A stretch of 64,000 bases of DNA from Marivirga aurantiaca (lineage in GTDB: Bacteria > Bacteroidota > Bacteroidia > Cytophagales > Cyclobacteriaceae). Shown here one piece after another: positions 34,801 through 43,083 of this stretch. The notes below the pieces were generated by a model that did no database searches, was not told the origin of the DNA, and saw nothing but the letters and a program-made list of their open reading frames with translations. The DNA lies in the NCBI RefSeq assembly GCF_016679925.1, contig NZ_JAEQBW010000007.1:182148-246147 (forward strand). Direction: 5' to 3'. The position numbers were made by a program, and so were the translations under genes. The number at the start of each line of letters is the position of its first letter. Within the stretch, counting starts at the first letter, position 1.

Positions 34801-35190
34801 GAAGTAAATACTTTTGAAAATGTATGGTTCGAGAATGATGGACAAATGAACTTTGAAAAGCATAATTTACCAAAAAGGCTACAATTTTCATCTATTAATG
34901 CAATTGAAAAACTGACAGATCCTGGAAAATCAGCTGATTTTCTATTGGCTGGAAATTTTTATGACAATACAATTGAAATGGGAAAATATGATGCAGATTA
35001 CGGTAATATCCTCGGGTTTTCAGAATATGGAGAAGCTATAGTTAGAAAGACAAAAGGCCTGAGTCTTCAAGGACAGGTAAGGAAACTGGCTACCATTACA
35101 ATTGATGGCAAACCACATATTATTGTAGCCCGGAACAATGATTTTTTACAAGTGCTATCTGTTGAAGATAAAAACAATGATGAAATTTGA
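31846..35190 (+). CDS. FG-GAP/VCBS repeat lipoprotein with ASPIC/UnbV domain (paralogue 2)
   Basis: A 1114-residue lipoprotein (signal ending 'ILFTACKED', Cys near residue 24), co-linear with the gene before it: an early 'FFNGGGVAVADFNNDGLPDL', repeated 'D-x-N-x-D-G' loops, the ASPIC/UnbV segment ('AIGTKLIAVMDSG', 'PVRGFQSSALSNFHIGIG') and a matching C-terminal half with 'VGDLNGDGLDDVFIGS'. The two look like an old tandem duplication. Its end overlaps possible starts of the PAP2-type gene, so the three genes are very likely one transcript. Confidence 0.88.
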   Translation: MNNTLNQRITFFLLTGLILFTACKEDASEAAFSLLEADRTGLDFENKLQQTTEFSVFDYMYFFNGGGVAVADFNNDGLPDLYFTANQGKNKMFLNKGNFKFEDITEQAKIGGTGGWSTGVSVVDINNDGMMDLYISEVGDHKSLKSTNQLFLCQKIENGIPVYEDKAIAYDLDLVGFSTQAVFVDFDLDGDLDMFQLNHSVHENGTYGKRSDFTGKVSEVSGDKYFRNDNGRFVNVTEQAGFHSSVLGYGLGIATGDVNNDGYPDIYIGNDFHENDYLYLNQQDGTFKEVLTEQIRHTSRFSMGVDMADFNNDGLNDIISLDMLPYDQVILKSSLGEDAFDVYNFKKRFGYNDQFARNNLQLNNGDSTFSEIALMADVYATDWSWAPLLMDFDNDGKKDLFVSNGIPRRMNDIDYTNFLTNNKEQQMKTQMGIMEKEDLEIVEKMPQIKIPNKFFINKGEYAFDDISGFVSNNIDSYSNGAVFVDLDNDGDLDIVVNNIEDKPYIYQNLSVENGHSGGALRLKLKGNPKNIDAIGTKLIAVMDSGIISYEHYPVRGFQSSALSNFHIGIGDTAKVKAIYLIWPDVSYQTIEKANYSSVDTLQWKKGLPKFDYSLVKEKTVFDYYVKDVSDSTGLSIKHEENNFVEFNRERLVPHMVSTAGPAVAVGDLNGDGLDDVFIGSAKRIPNKLLFQKADGTFEEVESVLLRNDSIFEDVDAVLKDFDNDGHLDLAVASGGNEYWGDSEYLRQRVYFNDGNGNFVEKIYLDKAFVTASCVLAEDFNGDGLTDLFIGSRAVPKNYGQTPDSYLYLNRGNREFEEVTQQYSNELAKIGMVKSGQWADINQDGKPDLILAIEWGALKILINKGESFELQNVSDHTGWWNAVYVADVDGDGDMDIIAGNMGMNSRLKPSKDEPVKMYINDFDENGQKEQILTYYLQGKEIPFANHADLMKQMPQLRKRYLYAADFAKASLDGIFGELKIDQSEVLEVNTFENVWFENDGQMNFEKHNLPKRLQFSSINAIEKLTDPGKSADFLLAGNFYDNTIEMGKYDADYGNILGFSEYGEAIVRKTKGLSLQGQVRKLATITIDGKPHIIVARNNDFLQVLSVEDKNNDEI

Positions 35191-36556
35191 AATGAAATAT
35201 TGGAACTACTTATTGACTACACTTTTTGTAGCTGTTTTCCTGATGGTTACAGCCTGCTCTTCTGAGAAAAAAGAAATAGCAGTTCAGCCAATGGAGATGC
35301 ATAATTTAATGCAGCAAATCACAGATGTGATAGTGCATGATATTTTTTCTCCTCCCGTAGCGGCTCGGATCTATTCCTATTCTAGCATTGCTGCCTATGA
35401 AGTACTATCAAAACACGATTCTGTATATGCTCCTTTAGCAGGTCAGTTAAATGATTTCCAAGGTGTTCCGGCTCCCCATCAGGAAATCCAACCTGATATT
35501 GCTGCTTTGCAAAGCATGTATTTGGTAGGTAAAGCTTTGGTGTTTTCGGAAGATAAAATGGAAGACTGGAACAAAAGCTGGAAAGAGGATGTGCTGAATA
35601 GAGGTATAGATGAAACAGTTTTTCAGAACTCATTACAATATGCTGATACTGTTGCCAAATATATTCTGGCCTGGGCAAATGAAGATAATTACAAGGAAAC
35701 CCGCACAATGTCTAAACATTCTTTAAGTAATGAACCGCATCATTGGGAGCCTACACCACCAGCTTATATGGAAGCGATAGAACCTCATTGGAACCTTATA
35801 CGTCCTTTTGCTTTGGATTCTTCCAATCAATTCATACCTGAAAAACCAACGCCTTTTAGCCTCGATAGCACAAGTCAATTTTATAAAGAAGTAATGGAGG
35901 TATATGATGCCGTGAAAGATACTGATAAGGAGAAAGAAGAAATTGCAGGCTTTTGGGATTGTAATCCTTATGTGATGAATGTGCAAGGCCATGTGATGTT
36001 TGCTACCAAGAAAATCACTCCTGGAGGACATTGGATGGGTATTACAAAAATAGCCTGCCAATTGGATTCTGCCAGTCTTATTAAAAGTGCTCAGGCTTAT
36101 GCTCTTACAGCTATTTCTATTAATGATGCTTTTATATCATGTTGGGATGAGAAATTTAGAAGTAACTTGATAAGGCCTGAAACTGTCATTAACAGGCACA
36201 TAGATGAAGACTGGAAACCGATTTTACAAACTCCGCCTTTCCCGGAGTATACCAGTGGACATAGTATGATTTCATCGGCAGCGGCTTTAGCATTAACAGA
36301 GCTTTTTGGCAAGGATTTCCATTTTGTAGATAGCACTGAAGTAAAATATGGATTGCCTGTGAGATCCTACGATTCCTTTATACTTGCCTCTGAAGAAGCT
36401 GCCATTAGCAGGCTTTATGGAGGAATTCATTATATGCCCGCTATTAATAATGGCATAAAAGAAGGAAGGGCCATTGGAGATTTTATTGTTGGCAAACTTG
36501 ATTTCCATCGTCAGAAACAACCATCAGACAAAATATCCCAAAGTAATATCCATTAA
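35180..36556 (+). CDS. Vanadium-haloperoxidase-like PAP2 superfamily lipoprotein
   Basis: The start could be ATG 35177, 35180 or 35192, all giving the lipoprotein signal 'VAVFLMVTACSS'; 35180 overlaps the upstream gene by 11 nt. The product (~458 aa) has the phosphate/vanadate-binding triad of the PAP2/haloperoxidase fold: 'KFRSNLIRP' (K-x6-RP), 'PEYTSGH' and 'SRLYGGIH' (SR-x5-H). The Asp usually four residues after the last His is Ala here ('HYMPA'). It could be a periplasmic phosphatase or a vanadate haloperoxidase; motif reading cannot separate these. Its place between the FG-GAP genes and trehalase is a recurring Cytophagales arrangement as far as I recall. Confidence 0.82.
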   Translation: MKFEMKYWNYLLTTLFVAVFLMVTACSSEKKEIAVQPMEMHNLMQQITDVIVHDIFSPPVAARIYSYSSIAAYEVLSKHDSVYAPLAGQLNDFQGVPAPHQEIQPDIAALQSMYLVGKALVFSEDKMEDWNKSWKEDVLNRGIDETVFQNSLQYADTVAKYILAWANEDNYKETRTMSKHSLSNEPHHWEPTPPAYMEAIEPHWNLIRPFALDSSNQFIPEKPTPFSLDSTSQFYKEVMEVYDAVKDTDKEKEEIAGFWDCNPYVMNVQGHVMFATKKITPGGHWMGITKIACQLDSASLIKSAQAYALTAISINDAFISCWDEKFRSNLIRPETVINRHIDEDWKPILQTPPFPEYTSGHSMISSAAALALTELFGKDFHFVDSTEVKYGLPVRSYDSFILASEEAAISRLYGGIHYMPAINNGIKEGRAIGDFIVGKLDFHRQKQPSDKISQSNIH

Positions 36557-36631
36557 GGTAAAACCCATATATGAAATCGAGCATGACGAGAACAACACAC
36601 AGAGGAATGATTATCAAACATGCGAGATTCC

Positions 36632-36667
36632 ACCTGCCTGCAGTAGCCACTTTCGGCAAAGGCAGGT
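36632..36667. repeat. REP-like hairpin before the trehalase gene
   Basis: Arms ACCTGCCT (36632-36639) and AGGCAGGT (36660-36667) enclose a GC-richer 20-nt segment. It lies in the 139-nt gap between the PAP2 gene and the trehalase gene, only 28 nt before the latter's start codon. It has no T-run. A dispersed repeat or an RNA structure that tunes downstream expression is possible. Confidence 0.5.
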
Positions 36668-36695
36668 CTGACCATAAAAAATTAATTATAAACAG

Positions 36696-38315
36696 ATGAA
36701 AAAATATTTATCGTTCCTTATTGTTCCTTTGTTTTTTGTGAGCTGTGGGCAGCAAGCTGAACATACACAAAAGGAATTAAGCCCTATTAGCCATGAAGAG
36801 TTTTATGCTACAGAGTTTTTTAAAGCTGTGCAAATGGCTGATATTTATGAAGATTCAAAAACTTTTGTGGACTGTGTTGCCAAAAAATCTCTGGCTACCA
36901 TTGTAGATGAATATGAAACGATTAAGGATGACGAAGATTTTGACATGAAAGAATTTGTTCATGAAAATTTCAATGAGCCGGAAATTGTAGCGCAGGAATT
37001 TGTTACTGATACAAGTTTAAATATCTATGAACATATCAATAATCTTTGGCCGGTACTCACCCGAGGGGAAGATGAAGCATTGAGTGGTAGCTCTCTCATT
37101 CCATTGCCTTATAAGTATGTAGTTCCCGGTGGGCGCTTCCGGGAAATCTATTATTGGGATAGTTATTTTACACTTTTGGGTTTAAAGGCAAATGGCAAGG
37201 ATGAACTAGCCTTGAATATGGTGGATAACTTTGCCTTTTTGATTGATTCACTGGGTTTTGTTCCCAATGGAAACCGTGCATATTATATAGGGAGAAGCCA
37301 ACCTCCATTTTTTGCCTTTATGGTAGATTTGGTGGCAGGGAAAAACCGGGATTTGTTTATTAAATACCAACCTCAATTATTAAATGAATATAATTTCTGG
37401 ATGGATGGCGCAGATAGATTAACGGATAGCAGTTCAGCCATGAATAGATCGGTGCTTTTGTTGACAGGTGAAGTACTTAACAGGTACTATGATCAATTTA
37501 CTACCCCAAGGCCTGAATCCTTTAAAGAAGATTATCTATTGGCAGAGCAATCAGCATCTGATAAAAGTGAAATGTATCGTAATTTGCGTGCAGGGGCAGA
37601 ATCGGGCTGGGACTACAGCAGCCGATGGCTGGCAGATCAGCAATCATTACAAAGCATACATACCACTGACATTATCCCTGTGGATTTGAATGCATTGCTT
37701 TATTTTCTGGAATTGAAGATTGCACAATCCTATAATTGGCAAGGAGATATGGCAAATGCTAATTATTATCTCAATAAGGCCGAACAGAGGAAAAATGCCA
37801 TCAACAGTATTTTATGGAATGAAGAAAGTAGAACTTATATGGACTATGATTTTAAAGCGGAATCCCATACAGGGGTTGTAAGTATGGCAATGGCCTATCC
37901 ACTATTTGTGCAAATAGCTCCAAAAGATAAGGCCCGAATGGTGGTGGAATTGATGAACGACAAATTGCTGAAACCCGGAGGATTAGTTACATCCGATAAC
38001 AATACGGGCCAACAATGGGATTATCCTAATGGCTGGGCACCTTTGCAATGGATTGGTATGCAATCCCTGTTCAATTACGGTTACAGTGATGAAGGTTTAG
38101 ATGTAGTGGATCGCTGGCTTTCCCTCAATAAAAAGATTTTCAGGGAAACTGGTAAAATGATGGAAAAATATAATGTATCAGATACTACTTTGCAGGCCGG
38201 GGGAGGTGAATACCCTCTGCAGGATGGCTTTGGTTGGACCAATGGTGTGGCAGTTGCCATGCAGGAAATCCTCAATCGGAAAGAGAAAACCAAAGAAGCA
38301 GGGCTGGTGAATTAA
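36696..38315 (+). CDS. treA: Trehalase, GH37, periplasmic lipoprotein
   Basis: A 539-residue GH37 trehalase that splits trehalose into two glucose molecules. Both family signatures are present: 'PGGRFREIYYWDSY' (from about residue 144) and 'QWDYPNGWAPLQWIG' (residues ~439-453). The catalytic region 'AGAESGWDYSSRW' and the Gly-rich 'AGGGEYPLQDGFGWTNGV' near the C-terminus also fit. The N-terminus 'FLIVPLFFVSCGQQ' is a lipoprotein signal, so the enzyme acts in the periplasm or on the surface. With SusC/SusD upstream and a sugar kinase 75 nt downstream it defines the locus as trehalose-type. Confidence 0.93.
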   Translation: MKKYLSFLIVPLFFVSCGQQAEHTQKELSPISHEEFYATEFFKAVQMADIYEDSKTFVDCVAKKSLATIVDEYETIKDDEDFDMKEFVHENFNEPEIVAQEFVTDTSLNIYEHINNLWPVLTRGEDEALSGSSLIPLPYKYVVPGGRFREIYYWDSYFTLLGLKANGKDELALNMVDNFAFLIDSLGFVPNGNRAYYIGRSQPPFFAFMVDLVAGKNRDLFIKYQPQLLNEYNFWMDGADRLTDSSSAMNRSVLLLTGEVLNRYYDQFTTPRPESFKEDYLLAEQSASDKSEMYRNLRAGAESGWDYSSRWLADQQSLQSIHTTDIIPVDLNALLYFLELKIAQSYNWQGDMANANYYLNKAEQRKNAINSILWNEESRTYMDYDFKAESHTGVVSMAMAYPLFVQIAPKDKARMVVELMNDKLLKPGGLVTSDNNTGQQWDYPNGWAPLQWIGMQSLFNYGYSDEGLDVVDRWLSLNKKIFRETGKMMEKYNVSDTTLQAGGGEYPLQDGFGWTNGVAVAMQEILNRKEKTKEAGLVN

Positions 38316-38389
38316 GAAAAGGCGAACCACTGGGTTCTTCTGTATTTCCATCCTGTACTTACTCCTATTAGATTAAAAAGGATATAAAA

Positions 38390-39301
38390 ATGAATCATGA
38401 AAGCTATTTATGGGGCATCGACTTAGGTGGAACCAAAATTGAGGGTGTTGTGCTGAAATCCATGGCTGACCCGCAGGTTTTATTGAGAAAAAGAATTCCT
38501 ACTGAAGCTGATAAGGGCTATAGACATGTTGTTCAAAGGATTAAACTATTGATTGATCAAATGGCTGCTGAATTAGGAACTAAACCTTTTAAAATAGGTA
38601 TTGGTACGCCTGGCTCAACTGATCCTGATACGCGTTTGTTGAAAAACAGCAATTCTACTAATTTAAATAACCAACCGCTTCAAAATGATCTTGAGAAAAT
38701 ACTGGGCATCCCGGTGTTAATGGCTAATGATGCTAACTGCTTTGCTATTGCTGAAACTAGAATGGGTGTAGTAAAAGAAAAATTTCTTGATGCCAAAGTT
38801 GTTTTTGGCGTAATTATGGGATCTGGTGTAGGCGGAGGATTGGTGGTAAATGGGAAAGTGCTTAATGGAAGGCATGGAATAGGTGGTGAATGGGGACATA
38901 TTTTTCTTGACGATGCCGGTGAGGATTGTTACTGTGGCAAACACGGATGTGTTGAAACCATTTTATCTGGCCCTGCTCTTCAACGTTATTATCATAAAAT
39001 ATCAGGAAAGGATAAAACTTTACAAGAGATAATGGCAAATCCTGCCGGGGATGAATTTGCTCAACAAACACTGAATAGATTAATTTATTTTTTTGGAAAG
39101 GGATTATCAACCATAGTGAATATAATTGATCCTGATGTGATTGTATTAGGTGGGGGAGTGGGAAATATTCCCGAATTATATACGGAAGGAGTAAAATCCA
39201 TTGAGGAATTTACATTTAATCCAAAACTGAATACCCCCATTCTTGCTCCAAAATTGGGTGACAGTGCCGGTGTATTTGGGGCAGCTTTTTTAGTGGCATA
39301 A
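38390..39301 (+). CDS. ROK-family sugar kinase (glucokinase-like)
   Basis: A 303-residue ROK kinase. It has the ATP-binding 'GIDLGGTKIEG' (residues 9-19), the catalytic region 'LMANDANCFAIAE', 'GVIMGSGVGGGLVVNG', the sugar-binding 'GEWGHI' and the zinc motif 'CYCGKHGCVE' near residue 180-190, and the closing 'VIVLGGGVGN'. Members phosphorylate glucose, fructose or N-acetyl sugars in the cytoplasm. Directly behind a trehalase, conversion of the released glucose to glucose-6-phosphate is the most likely role. Confidence 0.9.
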   Translation: MNHESYLWGIDLGGTKIEGVVLKSMADPQVLLRKRIPTEADKGYRHVVQRIKLLIDQMAAELGTKPFKIGIGTPGSTDPDTRLLKNSNSTNLNNQPLQNDLEKILGIPVLMANDANCFAIAETRMGVVKEKFLDAKVVFGVIMGSGVGGGLVVNGKVLNGRHGIGGEWGHIFLDDAGEDCYCGKHGCVETILSGPALQRYYHKISGKDKTLQEIMANPAGDEFAQQTLNRLIYFFGKGLSTIVNIIDPDVIVLGGGVGNIPELYTEGVKSIEEFTFNPKLNTPILAPKLGDSAGVFGAAFLVA

Positions 39302-39324
39302 GTCGTCAATCAAATCAAAATTTA

Positions 39325-39332
39325 TATATTTG
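39325..39332 (+). promoter_or_regulatory. Possible -7 box before rpe
   Basis: TATATTTG fits TAnnTTTG exactly, but no TTTG is found at the right distance upstream. A start near 39338 would give a leader of ~140 nt that includes both REP-like palindromes. Confidence 0.35.
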
Positions 39333-39342
39333 CGCCATGAAA

Positions 39343-39457
39343 TGTCCATCCCGAGTAGTCGGGATCAACTGAGATGAATATTAGTAGAAAATTAAAGTTG
39401 AATAATAGTTTGAAAATCGGGACATTCCGTAGCCTGCCCCGACTAATCGGGGTGACA
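39343..39457. repeat. Inverted pair of REP-like palindromes
   Basis: Copy 1 centres on TCCCGAGTAGTCGGGA (39349-39364), copy 2 on CCCCGACTAATCGGGG (39437-39452). Read on the opposite strand, copy 2 aligns with copy 1 including the flank TGTC before the palindrome. The two are therefore inverted copies about 70 nt apart, a REPIN-like arrangement, placed just before rpe. Confidence 0.65.
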
Positions 39458-39479
39458 ACTTAAAAACAATTATATACAC

Positions 39480-40136
39480 ATGAATCATTTAATTGCTCCA
39501 TCAATACTAGCAGCAGACTTTGCCAATTTACAAAGAGATGTTGAAATGCTGAATGAAAGCCATGCAGATTATATTCATGTAGATATAATGGATGGTGTTT
39601 TTGTTCCTAATATTTCATTTGGTATACCTGTTTGTGAAGCCATCTTTAAACATGCTAAAAAACCATTAGATGTTCACTTAATGATAGAGAAGCCTGAAAA
39701 TTATATCCAGGCATTTCATGATGCGGGAGCGGCTACAATTTCAGTACATTACGAAGCAAGTCCTCATTTACACAGAACATTGCAAAGTATTCGTGATTTA
39801 GGCTTAAGGGCCGGTGTAGCTATTAATCCTCACACAAACGTTCAATTATTGGAGGATGTGATAGAAATTACTGATTTGGTTTGCCTTATGTCTGTTAATC
39901 CGGGATTTGGAGGACAAAAGTTTATTGAACATACATACACTAAAGTTCGCAGGTTGAAAGAAATTATTGTGGATGCTGGTGCCAATACTTTAATTGAAGT
40001 AGATGGAGGTGTAAATATAGATAATGCCCCATTATTGTTGGAAGCTGGAGCAGATGTATTAGTAGCAGGAAATTTTGTATTCAAATCAGAAAACCCAATT
40101 CATACGATACAGGAGTTGAAAAACGTTCAATTCTGA
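39480..40136 (+). CDS. rpe: Ribulose-phosphate 3-epimerase
   Basis: A 218-residue TIM-barrel enzyme that interconverts ribulose-5-phosphate and xylulose-5-phosphate in the pentose phosphate pathway. Conserved segments: 'APSILAADFANLQRD' at the N-terminus, 'DYIHVDIMDGVFVPNISFG' with a metal-binding His and catalytic Asp, 'DVHLMIEKP', 'CLMSVNPGFGGQKFI' and 'IEVDGGVN' with the second catalytic Asp. Length is normal for the family. It is followed after 16 nt by a TonB-dependent receptor gene, with no evident functional link. Confidence 0.97.
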   Translation: MNHLIAPSILAADFANLQRDVEMLNESHADYIHVDIMDGVFVPNISFGIPVCEAIFKHAKKPLDVHLMIEKPENYIQAFHDAGAATISVHYEASPHLHRTLQSIRDLGLRAGVAINPHTNVQLLEDVIEITDLVCLMSVNPGFGGQKFIEHTYTKVRRLKEIIVDAGANTLIEVDGGVNIDNAPLLLEAGADVLVAGNFVFKSENPIHTIQELKNVQF

Positions 40137-40152
40137 GTAAGTTCCTGTATTT

Positions 40153-42504
40153 ATGCGAATATCAGCTTTTATTATTCTTTTCTCTCTATTTTCAATAGCT
40201 CAGGGCTTCACTCAAAATAAGCTTATTGAAGGTTTAATTATTGATGATACGGATGACTCACCTATTCCGGAAGTTAACATTCAAATAAAAAAATATAATA
40301 TATCCACCATTACCAATGCGGATGGCAAATTTCAATTAAAGGTACCTTTGCAGTCTGCCTATCAATTGGAAATTAGCCATGTTTCTTATATCAATAGAAG
40401 CATAGAAATAAGAGATAATGAAATTGGAGCTGTTGAAATTAGGTTGAAGCCGGATCAGATGGTGCTTCAGCAGGTAGATGTGAAAGCGAAAAATAATAAG
40501 CTACCTACCGGCAACTTGCAAAAAATGACACCCATTTCGGCCAATGAATTAGCCACTCCCTTTAATGAATTCAATCAGTTAATAGGCACACTTCCCGGAG
40601 TAGTTTCGAACAATGAGTTAAGCAGTGCTTATGCTGTGAGAGGTGGGAATTTTGATGAAAACCTTATTTATGTGAATGGTATTGAAATTTACCGGCCACT
40701 TTTGGTAAGGGCAGGACAGCAGGAGGGCTTGAGTTTCATTAACCCCGATTTAGTGGGGAATATTAAGTTTTCTGCTGGGGGCTGGGAAGCAAAATATGGT
40801 GATAAATTGTCCAGTAATTTGTTAATTGACTATAAGAAAACAGATAAAACAGAAGGGAATGTTAATTTAGGTTTGTTAGGCGCTTCTGCTTATTTGTCCA
40901 CTAAAACTACTAAAAAGGATAATTTATTACTTGGGTTAAGGTATAAAAATGCTAAATACCTGTTTAATACTTTTGATACTGATGGGGAATACCTGCCACG
41001 ATTTTTAGATTTTCAGGGCTTCTATTCTTACCAGTTTTCTTCCCGAACGAGCATTGATGTTTTAGCTACTTTTGCACAGAATGACTATTATGTGGAACCC
41101 GCTTCAAGGGAAACAGATTTTGGATCTTTTCAGCAAAAGCTTAGGTTCTTTGTAGCTTATGATGGGGCTGAATCTTTAAGCTATCGTACCTTCCAGGGCG
41201 GCACAAGATTAAACCATCTGTTTTCAGATAGATTCAAAACTGCCATTATCCTGTCAGCTTTTAGTACCTCTGAATTTGAGTATATTAATACTGAAGGATT
41301 TTATAGGTTATGTGATGTCGATCGTGATTTTTCTTCCAATACTTTCGATGAATGTATTAGTCAAAGGGGAGCCGGAAGTAATTTTATGTACGCAAGAAAT
41401 ATTCTTGATGCCTATGTGCTGCAAGCACAGATCCGTAATGATTGGCAGTTTAACAAAAGCCAGTTATTTTCCTTTGGTATGGAATTAAAACAGCAAATAG
41501 TCGATGATTTATTGGATGAATATGAATTCCGTGACTCAGCTGATTTTGTGCAGATCACCAGAGTAGTTAATCAGGAAAACCAACTACAAGCTACATTTGC
41601 CAATGCCTATGTACAGCATGAATGGCAAATTAATGAAAGACAATATCTCAACAGCGGGTTAAGACTTAATTATGCATCTAATTCCAGTGAATTTCTGCTA
41701 AGCCCCAGGCTTCAATATCAATTGCTTTTACATCCGGATGAAAGTGGGCAATTGAGTTTATCAGCAGGGATTTATCGCCAGTTTCCCTTCTACAGAGAAT
41801 TAAGGGATTTTCAGGGGCAATTACGGGCTGACATCCGAGCTCAGAATTCCATTCATTTCATAGCAAATTATACCAAGAATATGTCTTTATGGAATAGGCC
41901 TTTTCAAATGACTGGTTCGGGTTATTATAAATATTTATATGATATTATCCCTTTTGATGTTGACAACATTCGGTTAAGGTACAGGCCTGAACTGGAGGCG
42001 GATGGTTATTCGTATGGAGGGGACTTCCGGTTGAGTGGTGAATTTATACCCGGAACAGAATCCTGGTTTAGCTTGGGTGTTTTGTCTACAAAAGAAAATG
42101 TGGTAGGAGATGGGTTGGGCTATATCCGCAGACCTACAGACCAACGTGTAACAGCATCTATCTTTTTTCAGGACTACTTCATAAATGATCCTACCTTACG
42201 AGTGAATTTGAAATTGCAGGTTGGTTCCGGCTTGCCATTTGGGCCTCCCAATAGTGTATCATCAAGGAATAGCCTGACAGGTGAATGGTATCGCAGAATG
42301 GATGTGGGCTTCTCCAAACAGTTTACATTGGATCGTATAAACTTTGTGGAGTCTTTTTGGCTTGGACTTGATGTGCTAAATGTTTTGGGGGTTTCCAATA
42401 CGATCTCTTATTCCTGGATAGAAGATTTCAGCGGACAAAATTTTGCAGTGCCTAATTCATTATCGGCAAGGTTTTTGAATCTAAAGGGTATAGTGAAGTT
42501 TTAA
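40153..42504 (+). CDS. TonB-dependent receptor with carboxypeptidase-regulatory-like domain
   Basis: A 783-residue outer-membrane receptor. It has a signal peptide ending 'AQGFTQ' (about residue 21), a carboxypeptidase-regulatory-like domain ('LIIDDTDDSPIPEVNIQI', 'ISHVSYINRSIEI') and a plug ('GTLPGVVSNNELSSAYAVRG', 'SAGGWEAKYGDKLSS'), then a barrel ending 'SLSARFLNLKGIVKF'. It is shorter than SusC proteins and has no SusD partner, so a siderophore, cofactor or peptide ligand is possible; I cannot tell which. The downstream LpoB-like lipoprotein gene begins 30 nt later. Confidence 0.9.
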   Translation: MRISAFIILFSLFSIAQGFTQNKLIEGLIIDDTDDSPIPEVNIQIKKYNISTITNADGKFQLKVPLQSAYQLEISHVSYINRSIEIRDNEIGAVEIRLKPDQMVLQQVDVKAKNNKLPTGNLQKMTPISANELATPFNEFNQLIGTLPGVVSNNELSSAYAVRGGNFDENLIYVNGIEIYRPLLVRAGQQEGLSFINPDLVGNIKFSAGGWEAKYGDKLSSNLLIDYKKTDKTEGNVNLGLLGASAYLSTKTTKKDNLLLGLRYKNAKYLFNTFDTDGEYLPRFLDFQGFYSYQFSSRTSIDVLATFAQNDYYVEPASRETDFGSFQQKLRFFVAYDGAESLSYRTFQGGTRLNHLFSDRFKTAIILSAFSTSEFEYINTEGFYRLCDVDRDFSSNTFDECISQRGAGSNFMYARNILDAYVLQAQIRNDWQFNKSQLFSFGMELKQQIVDDLLDEYEFRDSADFVQITRVVNQENQLQATFANAYVQHEWQINERQYLNSGLRLNYASNSSEFLLSPRLQYQLLLHPDESGQLSLSAGIYRQFPFYRELRDFQGQLRADIRAQNSIHFIANYTKNMSLWNRPFQMTGSGYYKYLYDIIPFDVDNIRLRYRPELEADGYSYGGDFRLSGEFIPGTESWFSLGVLSTKENVVGDGLGYIRRPTDQRVTASIFFQDYFINDPTLRVNLKLQVGSGLPFGPPNSVSSRNSLTGEWYRRMDVGFSKQFTLDRINFVESFWLGLDVLNVLGVSNTISYSWIEDFSGQNFAVPNSLSARFLNLKGIVKF

Positions 42505-42534
42505 TAAAAACCAGAAAAGTAAATATCTACCTAT

Positions 42535-43035
42535 ATGAACTACTTAAAATTACCTGTCATCCTGGGGCTTATTTTCCTCATAGCTTGTAGTCCAAAAACA
42601 GTTTTACAAACAGATACGGGGGAGCCCATTGATTTAAGTGGAAAGTGGAGCAGAACAGATGCTGAAATTGCAGTAAATCAAGTTTATGAAGATCTGATCC
42701 AGTCGGAGTGGCTTCATACATTTAGTGCAAGAAACAACTACAGGCCAACGATTTTAGTGAATTCTTTCGTAAATGATTTTAATGACGATGTGGCCAATCA
42801 ACAGATTAAGGAAGTATTTGAGAATGTGATAGAAGAAAGCAGGCGGTTTGAATTAATTCATTCTGACGACACCTCCATACCTTATTTTGTATTAAATGGT
42901 GAAATAAATTCCAGTAAGTTTGAGATGAACAATGAGTCTGGGATTACTTATCAATTGGCTATTCAGTTGATGAATACTGAAGGAGAAGTAGTTTGGAATG
43001 CAGAAGATACTATTAAAAAGTTTTTAAAACAGTAA
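42535..43035 (+). CDS. LpoB-like penicillin-binding-protein activator lipoprotein
   Basis: A 166-residue lipoprotein (signal ending 'FLIACSPK', Cys near residue 18). The segment 'DLSGKWSRTDAEIAVNQV', then 'LIQSEWLHTF', 'RPTILVNSFVND' and 'FENVIEESRRFELI' follows the order of LpoB, the outer-membrane lipoprotein that activates the class A penicillin-binding protein PBP1B in Escherichia coli. Homologous lipoproteins occur in Bacteroidota, where the partner is less certain. A role in peptidoglycan synthesis is likely but not proven by the sequence. Confidence 0.8.
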   Translation: MNYLKLPVILGLIFLIACSPKTVLQTDTGEPIDLSGKWSRTDAEIAVNQVYEDLIQSEWLHTFSARNNYRPTILVNSFVNDFNDDVANQQIKEVFENVIEESRRFELIHSDDTSIPYFVLNGEINSSKFEMNNESGITYQLAIQLMNTEGEVVWNAEDTIKKFLKQ

Positions 43036-43083
43036 TTCTCGTTTCATTTACCAGGAAAGAAGTAAAGGATAAGGAGTATATAT

